Source: Actinomadura oligospora ATCC 43269
Lineage (GTDB): Bacteria > Actinomycetota > Actinomycetes > Streptosporangiales > Streptosporangiaceae
NCBI RefSeq assembly: GCF_000518265.1
Contig: NZ_JADG01000012.1
Span: 62,001 to 126,000 of the forward strand
DNA length: 64,000 nt
Direction of reading: 5' to 3'
A program made the position numbers and the translations under genes. Below the pieces are notes generated by a model. That model made no database searches and was not told the origin of the DNA. It saw only the letters and a program-made list of their open reading frames with translations. Positions 1 through 6,351 of the stretch are shown piece by piece (positions within the stretch are counted from its first letter, which is position 1; the number at the start of each line of letters is the position of its first letter).

Positions 1-153
1 AAGCTCGCCGCCGCGGACGCGCTCGCCGCGATCGTCGGGGACGACCTGACCGCCGACTACGTGATCCCCGGCCCGTTCGACCCGCGCGTCGCCCCGGCCG
101 TCACCTCGGCCGTGGCCGCCGCCGCCCGCGCCGACGGGGTCGCCCGCGCCTGA
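1..153 (+). CDS. NAD-dependent malic enzyme, C-terminal end only
   Basis: The first 50 codons of the window are the tail of a gene that begins upstream. The readable end (AADALAAIVGDDLTADYVIP, then PFDPRVAPAVTSAVAAAA) matches the C-terminus of bacterial malic enzymes, which oxidatively decarboxylate malate to pyruvate with NAD(P)+. No catalytic motif is present in this fragment, so the call rests on the conserved C-terminal pattern alone. The frame is open from base 1 to the TGA at 151-153, and a strong hairpin follows 17 bp later, consistent with the end of a transcription unit. Confidence 0.75.
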   Translation, partial: KLAAADALAAIVGDDLTADYVIPGPFDPRVAPAVTSAVAAAARADGVARA

Positions 154-170
154 CCTCGCCTTTTCCCGCA

Positions 171-201
171 CGGCCCGCTCTCCGCCCCCGAGAGCGGGCC
201 G
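171..201 (+). terminator. Hairpin terminator after malic enzyme
   Basis: A perfect 11-bp stem (CGGCCCGCTCT, 171-181, with its complement at 191-201) encloses a 9-nt loop. There is no long T-run, as is common in actinomycetes. It lies 17 bp after the stop codon. Confidence 0.7.
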
Positions 202-399
202 TCCGCATTATGAGATCCGGTCGCGACCATAATTCCGGAACATCTTGTCGCGACCGGGTGGGGAGGCCAACAAATCACCGGTTCGGAGCGGTGAACGCCG
301 AATGATTTCCCCTTTTCCGCCGTCCCGGCCGCCGAACGAAGTGCCATACTCGGCAAAGGGGAGAAACGCATCATCGGGTCAACTCCGGCAGGAGCGCAC

Positions 400-1023
400 G
401 TGGACCTCGCTTCCTACGCCGACCTGGCGATCGTGCTCGTGAACAGCCGGCACCGGCCGGACGGGGACGCCCTGCGCGACCTCGACGGGCTCCGCGACCT
501 GCTCGCCGGGCGACCGCACCTGAGCGGCACACTGCGGCAACGCGACCTGGACGCCATGCGCGAGCTGCGCGACCAGCTGCGCGCGGTCTTCGCCGCGTCC
601 GCCGCCGGCGAGCACGAGCTCGCCGCCGAACGGCTGAACGAGCTGCTCATCCAGCATCCCGTCCACCCGCAGCTGTCCGCGCACGACCACCTCGGCTGGC
701 ACCTGCACGTCAACGACGGCGGAGCGATCCCGGACGTCTACGCGGCCCGCGCCGCGATGGGCCTCGCCGTCCGGGTCGCCGAACAGGGCATCGACCGCCT
801 ACGCGTCTGCCCCGCCGACGGCTGCGGCCGCGTCTTCCTCGACACCACCAAGGACCGCTCCCACCACCACTGCTCCCCCGAACACGCCCCCACCCACCCC
901 GACACGGACGCGTCCGGGCAGACGCGAGTCGGCGTGGACGGCAGCCGCCCTCAGGTCGGCGCGGACGGGCGGCCGGGGGTCAGCGCGGACGTGCCGAGCG
1001 GGAGAGCAGGCCCGCGCGCCTGA
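400..1023 (+). CDS. ABATE-domain regulator with incomplete CGNR zinc finger
   Basis: 207 residues from a GTG start. The N-terminal ~135 residues fit the ABATE (putative stress-induced regulator) domain: LVNSRHRPDGDALRDL, then an arginine-rich helix and LGWHLHV. This is followed by the first half of the CGNR zinc ribbon (CPADGCGRVFLDTTKDRS, then HHHCS near residue 155). In normal family members the next residues are a cysteine-containing CGNR box and an Arg/Ala-rich helix. Here they are replaced by a Pro/Asp/Gly-rich tail of about 50 residues without the CGNR motif. The last 44 bp overlap sodX on the other strand. I see it as a variant or 3'-eroded member of the family, probably a transcription factor whose DNA-binding half is damaged. 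Confidence 0.7.
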   Translation: MDLASYADLAIVLVNSRHRPDGDALRDLDGLRDLLAGRPHLSGTLRQRDLDAMRELRDQLRAVFAASAAGEHELAAERLNELLIQHPVHPQLSAHDHLGWHLHVNDGGAIPDVYAARAAMGLAVRVAEQGIDRLRVCPADGCGRVFLDTTKDRSHHHCSPEHAPTHPDTDASGQTRVGVDGSRPQVGADGRPGVSADVPSGRAGPRA

Positions 1024-1399
1024 ACGGCCAGTAGCGCGCGACGACCGGGCCGAGCACCAGCCCGTGCGGGACGGCGTCGAAGTCCCAGCTGTCCTGGCGT
1101 CCGTGCGCGCGCTGGTTGTCGCTCTCCAGCCACCAGCCATCCGCTTCCTCCCGGACGGCCCGCTTCACGATGAGCTGGTCCTCGTTCCATGGGTGCCGCG
1201 CGACGACGGCGTCGCCGTCCCGGACCCGCGCGCCCGACCGGACGAGCAGCCAGTCCCCCGCGCGCAGCGCGGGCAGCATCGACTCGCCGGTCACCGCGAC
1301 CGCGCGCAGCCCGCTGCGCCGCCACGCCAGCGCCGCGAGTCCCGCGCCCGCGGCGCACGCCCCGGCCGTCGCCGCCGTGCGTCCGGCCCGCTTCCGCAT
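980..1399 (-). CDS. sodX: Nickel superoxide dismutase maturation protease (S26 family)
   Basis: 139 residues from the ATG at 1399, chosen because GGAG stands 5 nt upstream; an in-frame ATG at 1435 has no such site. One N-terminal membrane segment (about residues 10-26) precedes the signal-peptidase-like catalytic core: serine in GESMLPAL (Ser40) and lysine in DQLIVKR (Lys79), the Ser/Lys dyad of family S26. SodX-type proteases remove the short propeptide of Ni-SOD so that its new N-terminal His can bind nickel. The gene is divergent from sodN with about 180 bp between starts, the usual pairing. Its 3' end overlaps the preceding convergent gene by 44 bp. Confidence 0.9.
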   Translation of the reverse strand: MRKRAGRTAATAGACAAGAGLAALAWRRSGLRAVAVTGESMLPALRAGDWLLVRSGARVRDGDAVVARHPWNEDQLIVKRAVREEADGWWLESDNQRAHGRQDSWDFDAVPHGLVLGPVVARYWPFRRAGLLSRSARPR

Positions 1400-1580
1400 C
1401 GCCACTCCTCGCCTCGCCGCCCGCCGACCCGCCACCCGCGGCGCGCCGGACCGGACCGGACCGACCGGACCGGCCGGGACCTACGTCCAAAGACCGAGCG
1501 CCCTGGCCGAACGCGCCGCCGCGCACAAGGGTAATGTCGGTGTCCTGAGCATGATCCGATATCGAGGGAAGGGAACGCAG

Positions 1581-1982
1581 GTGCTGGTCAACCTTCTGCG
1601 CCCGAAGACCACGGTCTCCGCCCACTGCGACCTGCCGTGCGGCGTCTACGACCCGGCGCAGGCCCGGATCGAGGCCGAGTCCGTCAAGGCGATCATCGAG
1701 AAGTACAACGCCAACGAGGACCCGGCGTTCCGGACGCGTGCCATCGGCATCAAGGAGCAGCGGTCCCAGCTGGTCAAGGAGCACCTGTGGGTGCTCTGGA
1801 CCGACTACTTCAAGCCGCCGCACTTCGAGAAGTACCCGCAGCTCCACACGCTGTTCAACGAGGCGACCAAGCTCGCGGGCGCCGGCGGCACCAAGGGCGG
1901 CATGGACGTCGCCGTCGCCGACAAGCTCCTCGAGAAAATCGCCCAGATCGACAAGATCTTCTGGGAGACCAAGCAGGGCTGA
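1581..1982 (+). CDS. sodN: Nickel-containing superoxide dismutase precursor
   Basis: 133 residues from the GTG at 1581. Starting here gives a 14-residue propeptide ending in TVSA before HCDLPCGVYD, the nickel hook: mature His1, Cys2 and Cys6 bind Ni and Tyr9 gates the active site. An in-frame ATG at 1551 would add ten residues absent from known precursors, and a purine-rich ribosome site (GAGGGAAGG) precedes the GTG. The rest (SDYFKPPHF-type core, then IAQIDKIFWETKQG at the end) matches the four-helix Ni-SOD fold. The enzyme dismutates superoxide in the cytoplasm. In Streptomyces sodN is induced by nickel through Nur; I did not identify a Nur box here. Confidence 0.96.
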   Translation: MLVNLLRPKTTVSAHCDLPCGVYDPAQARIEAESVKAIIEKYNANEDPAFRTRAIGIKEQRSQLVKEHLWVLWTDYFKPPHFEKYPQLHTLFNEATKLAGAGGTKGGMDVAVADKLLEKIAQIDKIFWETKQG

Positions 1983-2001
1983 GCCCCGCTGAAGACCTGA
2001 C

Positions 2002-2042
2002 CGAGGCCCGTTCCCTCCTGCGGCTGGGGGGCACGGGCCTCG
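2002..2042 (+). terminator. Terminator after sodN
   Basis: A perfect 10-bp stem CGAGGCCCGT (2002-2011) / ACGGGCCTCG (2033-2042), 20 bp after the sodN stop, with TTTT 14 nt further on. Confidence 0.65.
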
Positions 2043-2083
2043 GCACGTCCCCGGACTTTTCGGAACGGCGCCGTCCGTGTGGC

Positions 2084-2089
2084 TAGCCT
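2084..2089 (+). promoter_or_regulatory. -10 box TAGCCT for leaderless GNAT gene
   Basis: TAGCCT ends 6 nt before the ATG at 2096. There is no ribosome site, so transcription and translation probably start at the same base. Confidence 0.6.
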
Positions 2090-2095
2090 GGGGAC

Positions 2096-2566
2096 ATGAT
2101 TCGCGCAGCACGTTCCGAGGACGTCCCGTCGATCCTGCGCCTGGTGCGTGACCTGGCCGAGTACGAGCGCGCGGCGCACGAGGCCAAGGCGACCGAGGAG
2201 GACCTGCGCCGCGATCTGTTCGGCCCGGAGCCGAAGGTCTTCGCGCACGTCGCCGAGCACGAGGGCGAAGTGGTCGGCTTCGCGTTGTGGTTCCTCAACT
2301 ACTCGACGTGGCTGGGGCGCCACGGCATCTACCTGGAGGATCTCTACGTCTCGCCGGAGACGCGCGGCCACGGCTTCGGCAAGGCCCTGCTCTCCGAGCT
2401 GGCGCGGATCGCGGACGAGCGCGGCTACGGACGCGTCGAGTGGTCCGTCCTCGACTGGAACGCCCCCGCGATCGGCTTCTACGAGTCGATCGGCGCCCGC
2501 CCGCAGGACGGCTGGACGGTCTACCGCGTCACCGGCGACACCCTCCCGCGCCTCGCCAAGGGCTGA
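2096..2566 (+). CDS. GNAT-family N-acetyltransferase (SAT1/thialysine-type)
   Basis: 156 residues, complete GNAT fold. VVGFALWFLNYSTWLGRHGI and YLEDLYVSPETRGHGFGKAL give the beta4 strand and the acetyl-CoA pyrophosphate loop (R-G-H-G-F-G); EWSVLDWNAPAIGFYESIGA is the C-terminal signature. The FLNYSTW...GIYLEDLYV pattern is typical of the diamine/thialysine acetyltransferase branch, so a polyamine or lysine analogue is a plausible acetyl acceptor, but the substrate is inferred. The start is a leaderless ATG. Confidence 0.88.
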   Translation: MIRAARSEDVPSILRLVRDLAEYERAAHEAKATEEDLRRDLFGPEPKVFAHVAEHEGEVVGFALWFLNYSTWLGRHGIYLEDLYVSPETRGHGFGKALLSELARIADERGYGRVEWSVLDWNAPAIGFYESIGARPQDGWTVYRVTGDTLPRLAKG

Positions 2567-2719
2567 GGCGTGTGCGATTTACCGCTTCTTGACCGGGTTT
2601 ACGGGGTGAACGACCACCTCGCCCCCTAGTTCGGTGGGCCACCCGCGCGCCGGACGCTCCGGAGGGGCTCCGCAAGCGGTAGTTTCGAAAACAGCGGGAC
2701 CACCCCAAGAGGGAGAGAC

Positions 2720-3148
2720 GTGACCGAGGAAACCGCTGCCATGGCGGCCAGTACCAAGTTGTCCGTGCGTGACGTGGTGACCGTCCGGCTGCCGGCCGAC
2801 AGCGCCTACCTTTCGGTGCTGCGGACCGCGACGGCGGGGCTCGCCGCGCGTCTGGACTTCACCCTGGACGAGATCGAGGACCTGCGCATCGCGGTCGACG
2901 AGGCGTGCGCGATGCTGCTCGCCCAGGCCGTCCCGGGAACCGACCTGACCTGCGAATTCGAGCTCTCCGGAGACGCGATGCGGATCTCGGTGTCGGTGCT
3001 CACGGTGGACGGCCGGGAGCCCAGCCGCGACACCTTCGCCTGGACGGTCCTGTCGTCCCTGGCGGGCGAGGTCGACGCGCGGGTCGGCGCCGACGACCGG
3101 GTCACCGTGACGTTGCAGAAGCGCCGCGGTGCTGCGGGGGCCCCGTGA
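2720..3148 (+). CDS. Anti-sigma factor, HATPase (RsbW/UsfX-like)
   Basis: 142 residues from a GTG preceded by GAGGGAGAG. It has a GHKL/HATPase fold: LPADSAYLSVLRTATAGLAA, then DFTLDEIEDLRIAVDEAC (the N-box helix) and a C-terminal strand VDARVGADDRVTVTLQKR. Proteins of this type bind and inhibit a partner sigma factor and can phosphorylate an anti-anti-sigma protein. Its stop overlaps the start of the sigma factor gene (GTGA, 3145-3148), so the two are translationally coupled, as in usfX-sigF of mycobacteria. No anti-anti-sigma gene is adjacent. Confidence 0.88.
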   Translation: MTEETAAMAASTKLSVRDVVTVRLPADSAYLSVLRTATAGLAARLDFTLDEIEDLRIAVDEACAMLLAQAVPGTDLTCEFELSGDAMRISVSVLTVDGREPSRDTFAWTVLSSLAGEVDARVGADDRVTVTLQKRRGAAGAP

Positions 3149-3975
3149 CGGAGAACAGGACCACGCTCGCGGGCGACAGCCCCGGCAACTCGGGCACCGA
3201 GCGCGAGGGAGGCGCGGTGCCGGACCGGGCGCGTGCCCGCGCGCTGTTCGAGCGGCTCGCCGAGCTGCCGGAGGGCGACCCCGAGCGCCAGCGCATCCGC
3301 GACCAGCTGGTCGAGCTGCACCTGCCGCTGGTCGAGTACCTCGCGCGCCGGTTCCGCAACCGCGGTGAGTGGCTGGACGACCTGATCCAGGTCGCCACCA
3401 TCGGCCTGATCAAGTCGATCGACCGGTTCGACCTCGGCCGGGGAGTGGAGTTCTCCACCTACGCGACCCCGACGATCGTCGGCGAGATCAAGCGGCACTT
3501 CCGCGACAAGGGCTGGGCGGTGCGGGTGCCGCGCCGGCTGCAGGAGCTGAAGCTGTCGCTGACCAAGGCGATCAGCGACCTCGCCCAGCGCGAGGGCCGC
3601 GCGCCCACGGTCAGCGAGCTCGCCGCGCACCTGCAGATGACCGAGGAGGAGGTGCTGGAGGGCCTGGAGTCCGCCAACGCCTACTCGACGGTGTCCCTGG
3701 ACGCGCCCGACTCCGGTGACGAGGACGCCCCGGCCGTCGCCGACTCGCTCGGCATGATCGACGAGTCGCTGGAGGGCGTGGAGTACCGCGAGTCGCTGAA
3801 GCCGCTGCTGGAGAAGCTCCCCGCCCGGGAGAAGAAGATCCTGCTGCTGCGCTTCTTCGGCAACATGACCCAGTCCCAGATCGCCGCCGAGCTGGGCATC
3901 TCGCAGATGCACGTGTCCCGCCTGCTGGCGCGGACGCTGGCCCAGCTGCGGGAGGGCCTGACGGCGGACGAGTGA
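3145..3975 (+). CDS. SigB/SigF-family alternative sigma factor
   Basis: 276 residues from the GTG that overlaps the upstream stop. Region 2 (LVEYLARRFRNRGEWLDDLI, IGLIKSIDRFDLGRGVEFST), region 3 (VPRRLQELKLSLTKAISDLA) and region 4 with its helix-turn-helix (LGISQMHVSRLLARTLAQLR) are all present, in the pattern of general-stress sigma factors (SigB of Bacillus, SigF of mycobacteria). It directs RNA polymerase to stress or developmental promoters when released from the anti-sigma factor encoded just upstream. The N-terminal ~25 residues are low-complexity. Length is normal for the family. Confidence 0.95.
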   Translation: MTENRTTLAGDSPGNSGTEREGGAVPDRARARALFERLAELPEGDPERQRIRDQLVELHLPLVEYLARRFRNRGEWLDDLIQVATIGLIKSIDRFDLGRGVEFSTYATPTIVGEIKRHFRDKGWAVRVPRRLQELKLSLTKAISDLAQREGRAPTVSELAAHLQMTEEEVLEGLESANAYSTVSLDAPDSGDEDAPAVADSLGMIDESLEGVEYRESLKPLLEKLPAREKKILLLRFFGNMTQSQIAAELGISQMHVSRLLARTLAQLREGLTADE

Positions 3976-3988
3976 TCCGCGCGCCTCA

Positions 3989-4021
3989 GAGGCCCGGCCG
4001 ACCCCGTGTCGTCCGGGCCTC
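3989..4021. terminator. Bidirectional hairpin between convergent genes
   Basis: A 9-bp stem GAGGCCCGG (3989-3997) / CCGGGCCTC (4013-4021) lies between the sigma-factor stop and the stop of the convergent membrane-protein gene. Confidence 0.55.
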
Positions 4022-4035
4022 GCGCGTGTCAGGGG

Positions 4036-4485
4036 TCAGGAGCCGGATCCGGCCTTGTGGTCGGCGTCCTCGGCGGTGTCGGCGTCGTCCTCGTCGTCGT
4101 CCCGGCCGTCCTGGAGGTTGATCCAGGCGGTGACCGGCGGGCTGAGGACGAGCAGGAGCGTGATGATCGCGACGGCGCCGAGCGGGATCGCGAGGGCGGG
4201 CTGGTCGCTCTGCCAGAGGGACCAGGCGACCGGCAGCGCGAACAGCTGGGTCAGGACGATCGGGGCGCGGCCACGGCTGTCGCCGCGCAGCAGCAGCCGG
4301 GCGCAGCCGAGCATGGCGAGGCCTCCCCCGAGCGCCAGGACGGTCACGGCGACCGCGCTGGTCGGGTCCACGGCCGCGCCGGTGGCCGTCTCGATGCCGG
4401 AGAACAGCCCGAAGCCCACGGCGGCGAGGCCCTCGGCCCCCTCCAGCGCGGCGGCGGCGGTCACGATGCTGGGACGCTTCGACAC
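4036..4485 (-). CDS. Small integral membrane protein, unknown function
   Basis: 149 residues with about four hydrophobic segments: AEGLAAVGFGLFSG, AVTVLALGGGLAMLGCARLL, IVLTQLFALPVAWSLW and ALAIPLGAVAIITLLLVLSP. An acidic cytoplasmic tail (DGRDDDEDDADTAEDADHK) follows. I chose the GTG at 4485 because TAGGGT stands 8 nt upstream (leaderless). A GTG 17 codons earlier is possible. No catalytic motif was seen and I assign no function. Confidence 0.75.
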   Translation of the reverse strand: MSKRPSIVTAAAALEGAEGLAAVGFGLFSGIETATGAAVDPTSAVAVTVLALGGGLAMLGCARLLLRGDSRGRAPIVLTQLFALPVAWSLWQSDQPALAIPLGAVAIITLLLVLSPPVTAWINLQDGRDDDEDDADTAEDADHKAGSGS

Positions 4486-4493
4486 AACCCGAA

Positions 4494-4499
4494 ACCCTA
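4494..4499 (-). promoter_or_regulatory. -10 box TAGGGT for leaderless membrane protein gene
   Basis: Reads TAGGGT on the minus strand, 8 nt before the GTG at 4485. Confidence 0.5.
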
Positions 4500-4628
4500 C
4501 CGGCCGCCCGCGCGAGCCTCCGTCCGGGGACGCCACGAGCCCTCCGTGACCTCCGCGCGGGGGGGCCGGGGTGTGGGGCGTGCGGGGTGTGGGGTGACCG
4601 CGGCGAGGCGTGCCGGGCGGGAGATCGG

Positions 4629-4634
4629 TACCCT
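4629..4634 (+). promoter_or_regulatory. -10 box TACCCT for leaderless lipid kinase gene
   Basis: TACCCT ends 6 nt before the GTG at 4641; no ribosome site lies at a useful distance. Confidence 0.55.
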
Positions 4635-4640
4635 TGCGCC

Positions 4641-5591
4641 GTGCGCGCCATGCTGATCGCCAACCCCAAGGCGACCTCCACCAGCCGACGCGCCCGTGAC
4701 CTGCTCGTCCGGGCGTTCGCCGGGGACCTCGACCTGGAGACCGCCGAGACCGGGCACCGGGGCCATGCCACCGAGCTGGCCGCCCGGGCGGTCGCCGAGC
4801 GGTTCGACCTGGTGATCGCGATCGGCGGTGACGGCACGGTGAACGAGGTCGTCAACGGGCTGCTGCGGGACGGGCCGTCCGACGACCTCCCCGCGCTGGC
4901 GGTGCTGCCGTTCGGCAGCGCGAACGTGTTCGCCCGCGCGCTGGGCCTGCCGAACGACATGGTGGCGGCGACGCGGCAGGTGCTGACGGCCCTGCGGGCG
5001 GGACGGCACCGGACGGTCGGGCTCGGCGCGGCCGTCCTCCCGGACGGCTCGGAGCGGTACTTCACCTTCTGCGCGGGCATCGGCCTGGACGCGGAGGTGA
5101 TCCGGGAGGTCGAGCGGGCGCGGCTGGCGGGCGCGAAGGCCGATCCGCTGCTGTACGTCCGGTCGGGGCTGCGCCGGTTCTTCGCGGGCACCGACCGGCG
5201 GCGTCCCGCGCTGACGATGGAACTGCCGGGACGCGATCCGGTCGGCGCCAAGGGAAAGCTGTTCCTGGCCTTCGTGTCGAATACGGCCCCGTGGACGTAC
5301 GCGGGCCCGTTCCCGGTGAATCCGAGCCCCAAGGCGCACTTCGCGCGGGGCCTGGACGTGTTCGGGATGCGTTCCCTGGCCGTCCTTCCGACGCTGGGCG
5401 CGCTGGCCGGGATGTTCGTCGCGCGGGTGCGTCCGGTGCGCGGCCGGCAGGTGCTGAACGTGCACGACGCGCCGCAGGTCACGGTGACGGCCGACCATCC
5501 GACGGCCTACCAGCTGGACGGCGATTATCTCGGCGAGGTGGAACGGATCACGTTCCGTTCGGTGCCGAAGGCGATACGCATCGTCATTTGA
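4641..5591 (+). CDS. Diacylglycerol kinase family lipid kinase
   Basis: 316 residues. The catalytic domain has the family signature IGGDGTVNEVVNGLL (about residues 59-73) and the downstream LPFGSANVFARALGLP nucleotide-binding loop. The C-terminal domain ends with YQLDGDYLGEVERITF, usual for YegS/DagK-type enzymes. These phosphorylate diacylglycerol or a related lipid with ATP at the inner face of the membrane. The start at GTG 4641 is supported by the leaderless -10 box and by the usual N-terminus (MLIANPKATSTS); ATG 4650 is an alternative. Confidence 0.92.
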   Translation: MRAMLIANPKATSTSRRARDLLVRAFAGDLDLETAETGHRGHATELAARAVAERFDLVIAIGGDGTVNEVVNGLLRDGPSDDLPALAVLPFGSANVFARALGLPNDMVAATRQVLTALRAGRHRTVGLGAAVLPDGSERYFTFCAGIGLDAEVIREVERARLAGAKADPLLYVRSGLRRFFAGTDRRRPALTMELPGRDPVGAKGKLFLAFVSNTAPWTYAGPFPVNPSPKAHFARGLDVFGMRSLAVLPTLGALAGMFVARVRPVRGRQVLNVHDAPQVTVTADHPTAYQLDGDYLGEVERITFRSVPKAIRIVI

Positions 5592-5620
5592 TGCCGATCG
5601 GGTGATCCGTTAACAACAAA

Positions 5621-5647
5621 GTCACACGAACGACCCACCCGTGTGAC
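5621..5647. promoter_or_regulatory. Inverted repeat GTCACAC-N13-GTGTGAC, weak CRP-like half sites
   Basis: The arms at 5621-5627 and 5641-5647 are perfect complements. TGTGA at 5642 followed by a poor right half (CGACA) could be a second, weak CRP-type site in the ~290-bp region upstream of the whiB gene. Confidence 0.4.
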
Positions 5648-5824
5648 ACATGCGACACCCATACTTCGAGAAACCTTTCTCGGAGGTCTTGCGTCTGTCC
5701 ACGCCCCCCTGACACGCTCAAAGCGCGCCGGTAGTCAGGGGCCCAATGAGGCAGCCACCTGATCGCAGCGCCGCCGAACTGTCACCCCTGACGAAACCTT
5801 GACCGTTCCGGGGTGTTCGCGACA

Positions 5825-5840
5825 TGTGAAACCGTTCACA
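5825..5840. promoter_or_regulatory. CRP/Cmr-type operator upstream of whiB
   Basis: TGTGA-AACCGT-TCACA is an exact match to the consensus TGTGA-N6-TCACA of CRP-family regulators. It is centred about 49 bp before the ATG of the WhiB1-like gene. In Mycobacterium tuberculosis whiB1 is controlled by CRP (Rv3676) through such sites, so conservation of the link is likely. Confidence 0.75.
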
Positions 5841-5881
5841 AGTGGAGTGACTTCCGCCACCGCTGACGAAGGAGTGGACGC

Positions 5882-6136
5882 ATGGACTGGCGCCACCGGG
5901 CAGCCTGCCGTGACGTGGACCCCGAGCTGTTCTTCCCGATCGGCAACACCGGGCCCGCGATCGTGCAGATCGAAGAGGCCAAGCAGGTATGCCGCCGCTG
6001 CGACGTGACCGACGCCTGCCTGCGCTGGGCGCTGGCGTCCGGCCAGGACTCGGGCGTCTGGGGCGGCATGGGCGAGGACGAGCGCCGCGCGCTGCGCCGC
6101 CGCAACGCCCGTGCCCGCGCCCGCGCCACGGCCTGA
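5882..6136 (+). CDS. whiB1: WhiB-family iron-sulfur regulator (WhiB1/WblE type)
   Basis: 84 residues, the exact length of mycobacterial WhiB1. The four cluster cysteines are Cys9, Cys37, Cys40 and Cys46 (C...CxxC...C), followed by the GVWGGM turn and a basic tail (RRALRRRNARARARA). WhiB1-type proteins carry a [4Fe-4S] cluster that binds region 4 of the principal sigma factor and reacts with nitric oxide. A GAAGGAG ribosome site precedes the ATG. The ~290-bp upstream region contains a perfect CRP-type site. A terminator follows. Confidence 0.95.
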   Translation: MDWRHRAACRDVDPELFFPIGNTGPAIVQIEEAKQVCRRCDVTDACLRWALASGQDSGVWGGMGEDERRALRRRNARARARATA

Positions 6137-6248
6137 GAAGCACCGCCTCGGCTCAGGGCCGCCGAACCCCTCCCGGTCGGAACGGCCCCCGCCGCACAAA
6201 CGAATCACGCCGGTCTCGTGGAGGCCGTCCGCACCCCTTAGGGAAGCG

Positions 6249-6276
6249 GCCGACCCCCATAAGATCGGCGTTTTTT
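6249..6276 (+). terminator. Rho-independent terminator after whiB
   Basis: A 5-bp stem GCCGA (6249-6253) / TCGGC (6265-6269) is followed by GTTTTTT, one of the few long T-runs in the window. Confidence 0.6.
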
Positions 6277-6351
6277 CTTTCCCGCCACCGCACTTCATTC
6301 TTTTCCGAAGGAAAGGCGCCGCCGCATAGGCCGTGTCCTTAGGGCGCGGCC

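Noticed and set aside
951..2111. Long open frames on the strand opposite real genes (for example 951-2111, 2806-3912, 6424-8199, 18651-19610, 56745-59759)
   Set aside because: They are products of very high GC in codon position 3 of the opposite strand; their translations are Arg/Gly/Ala/Pro-rich without any family motif, and each lies over a recognised gene.
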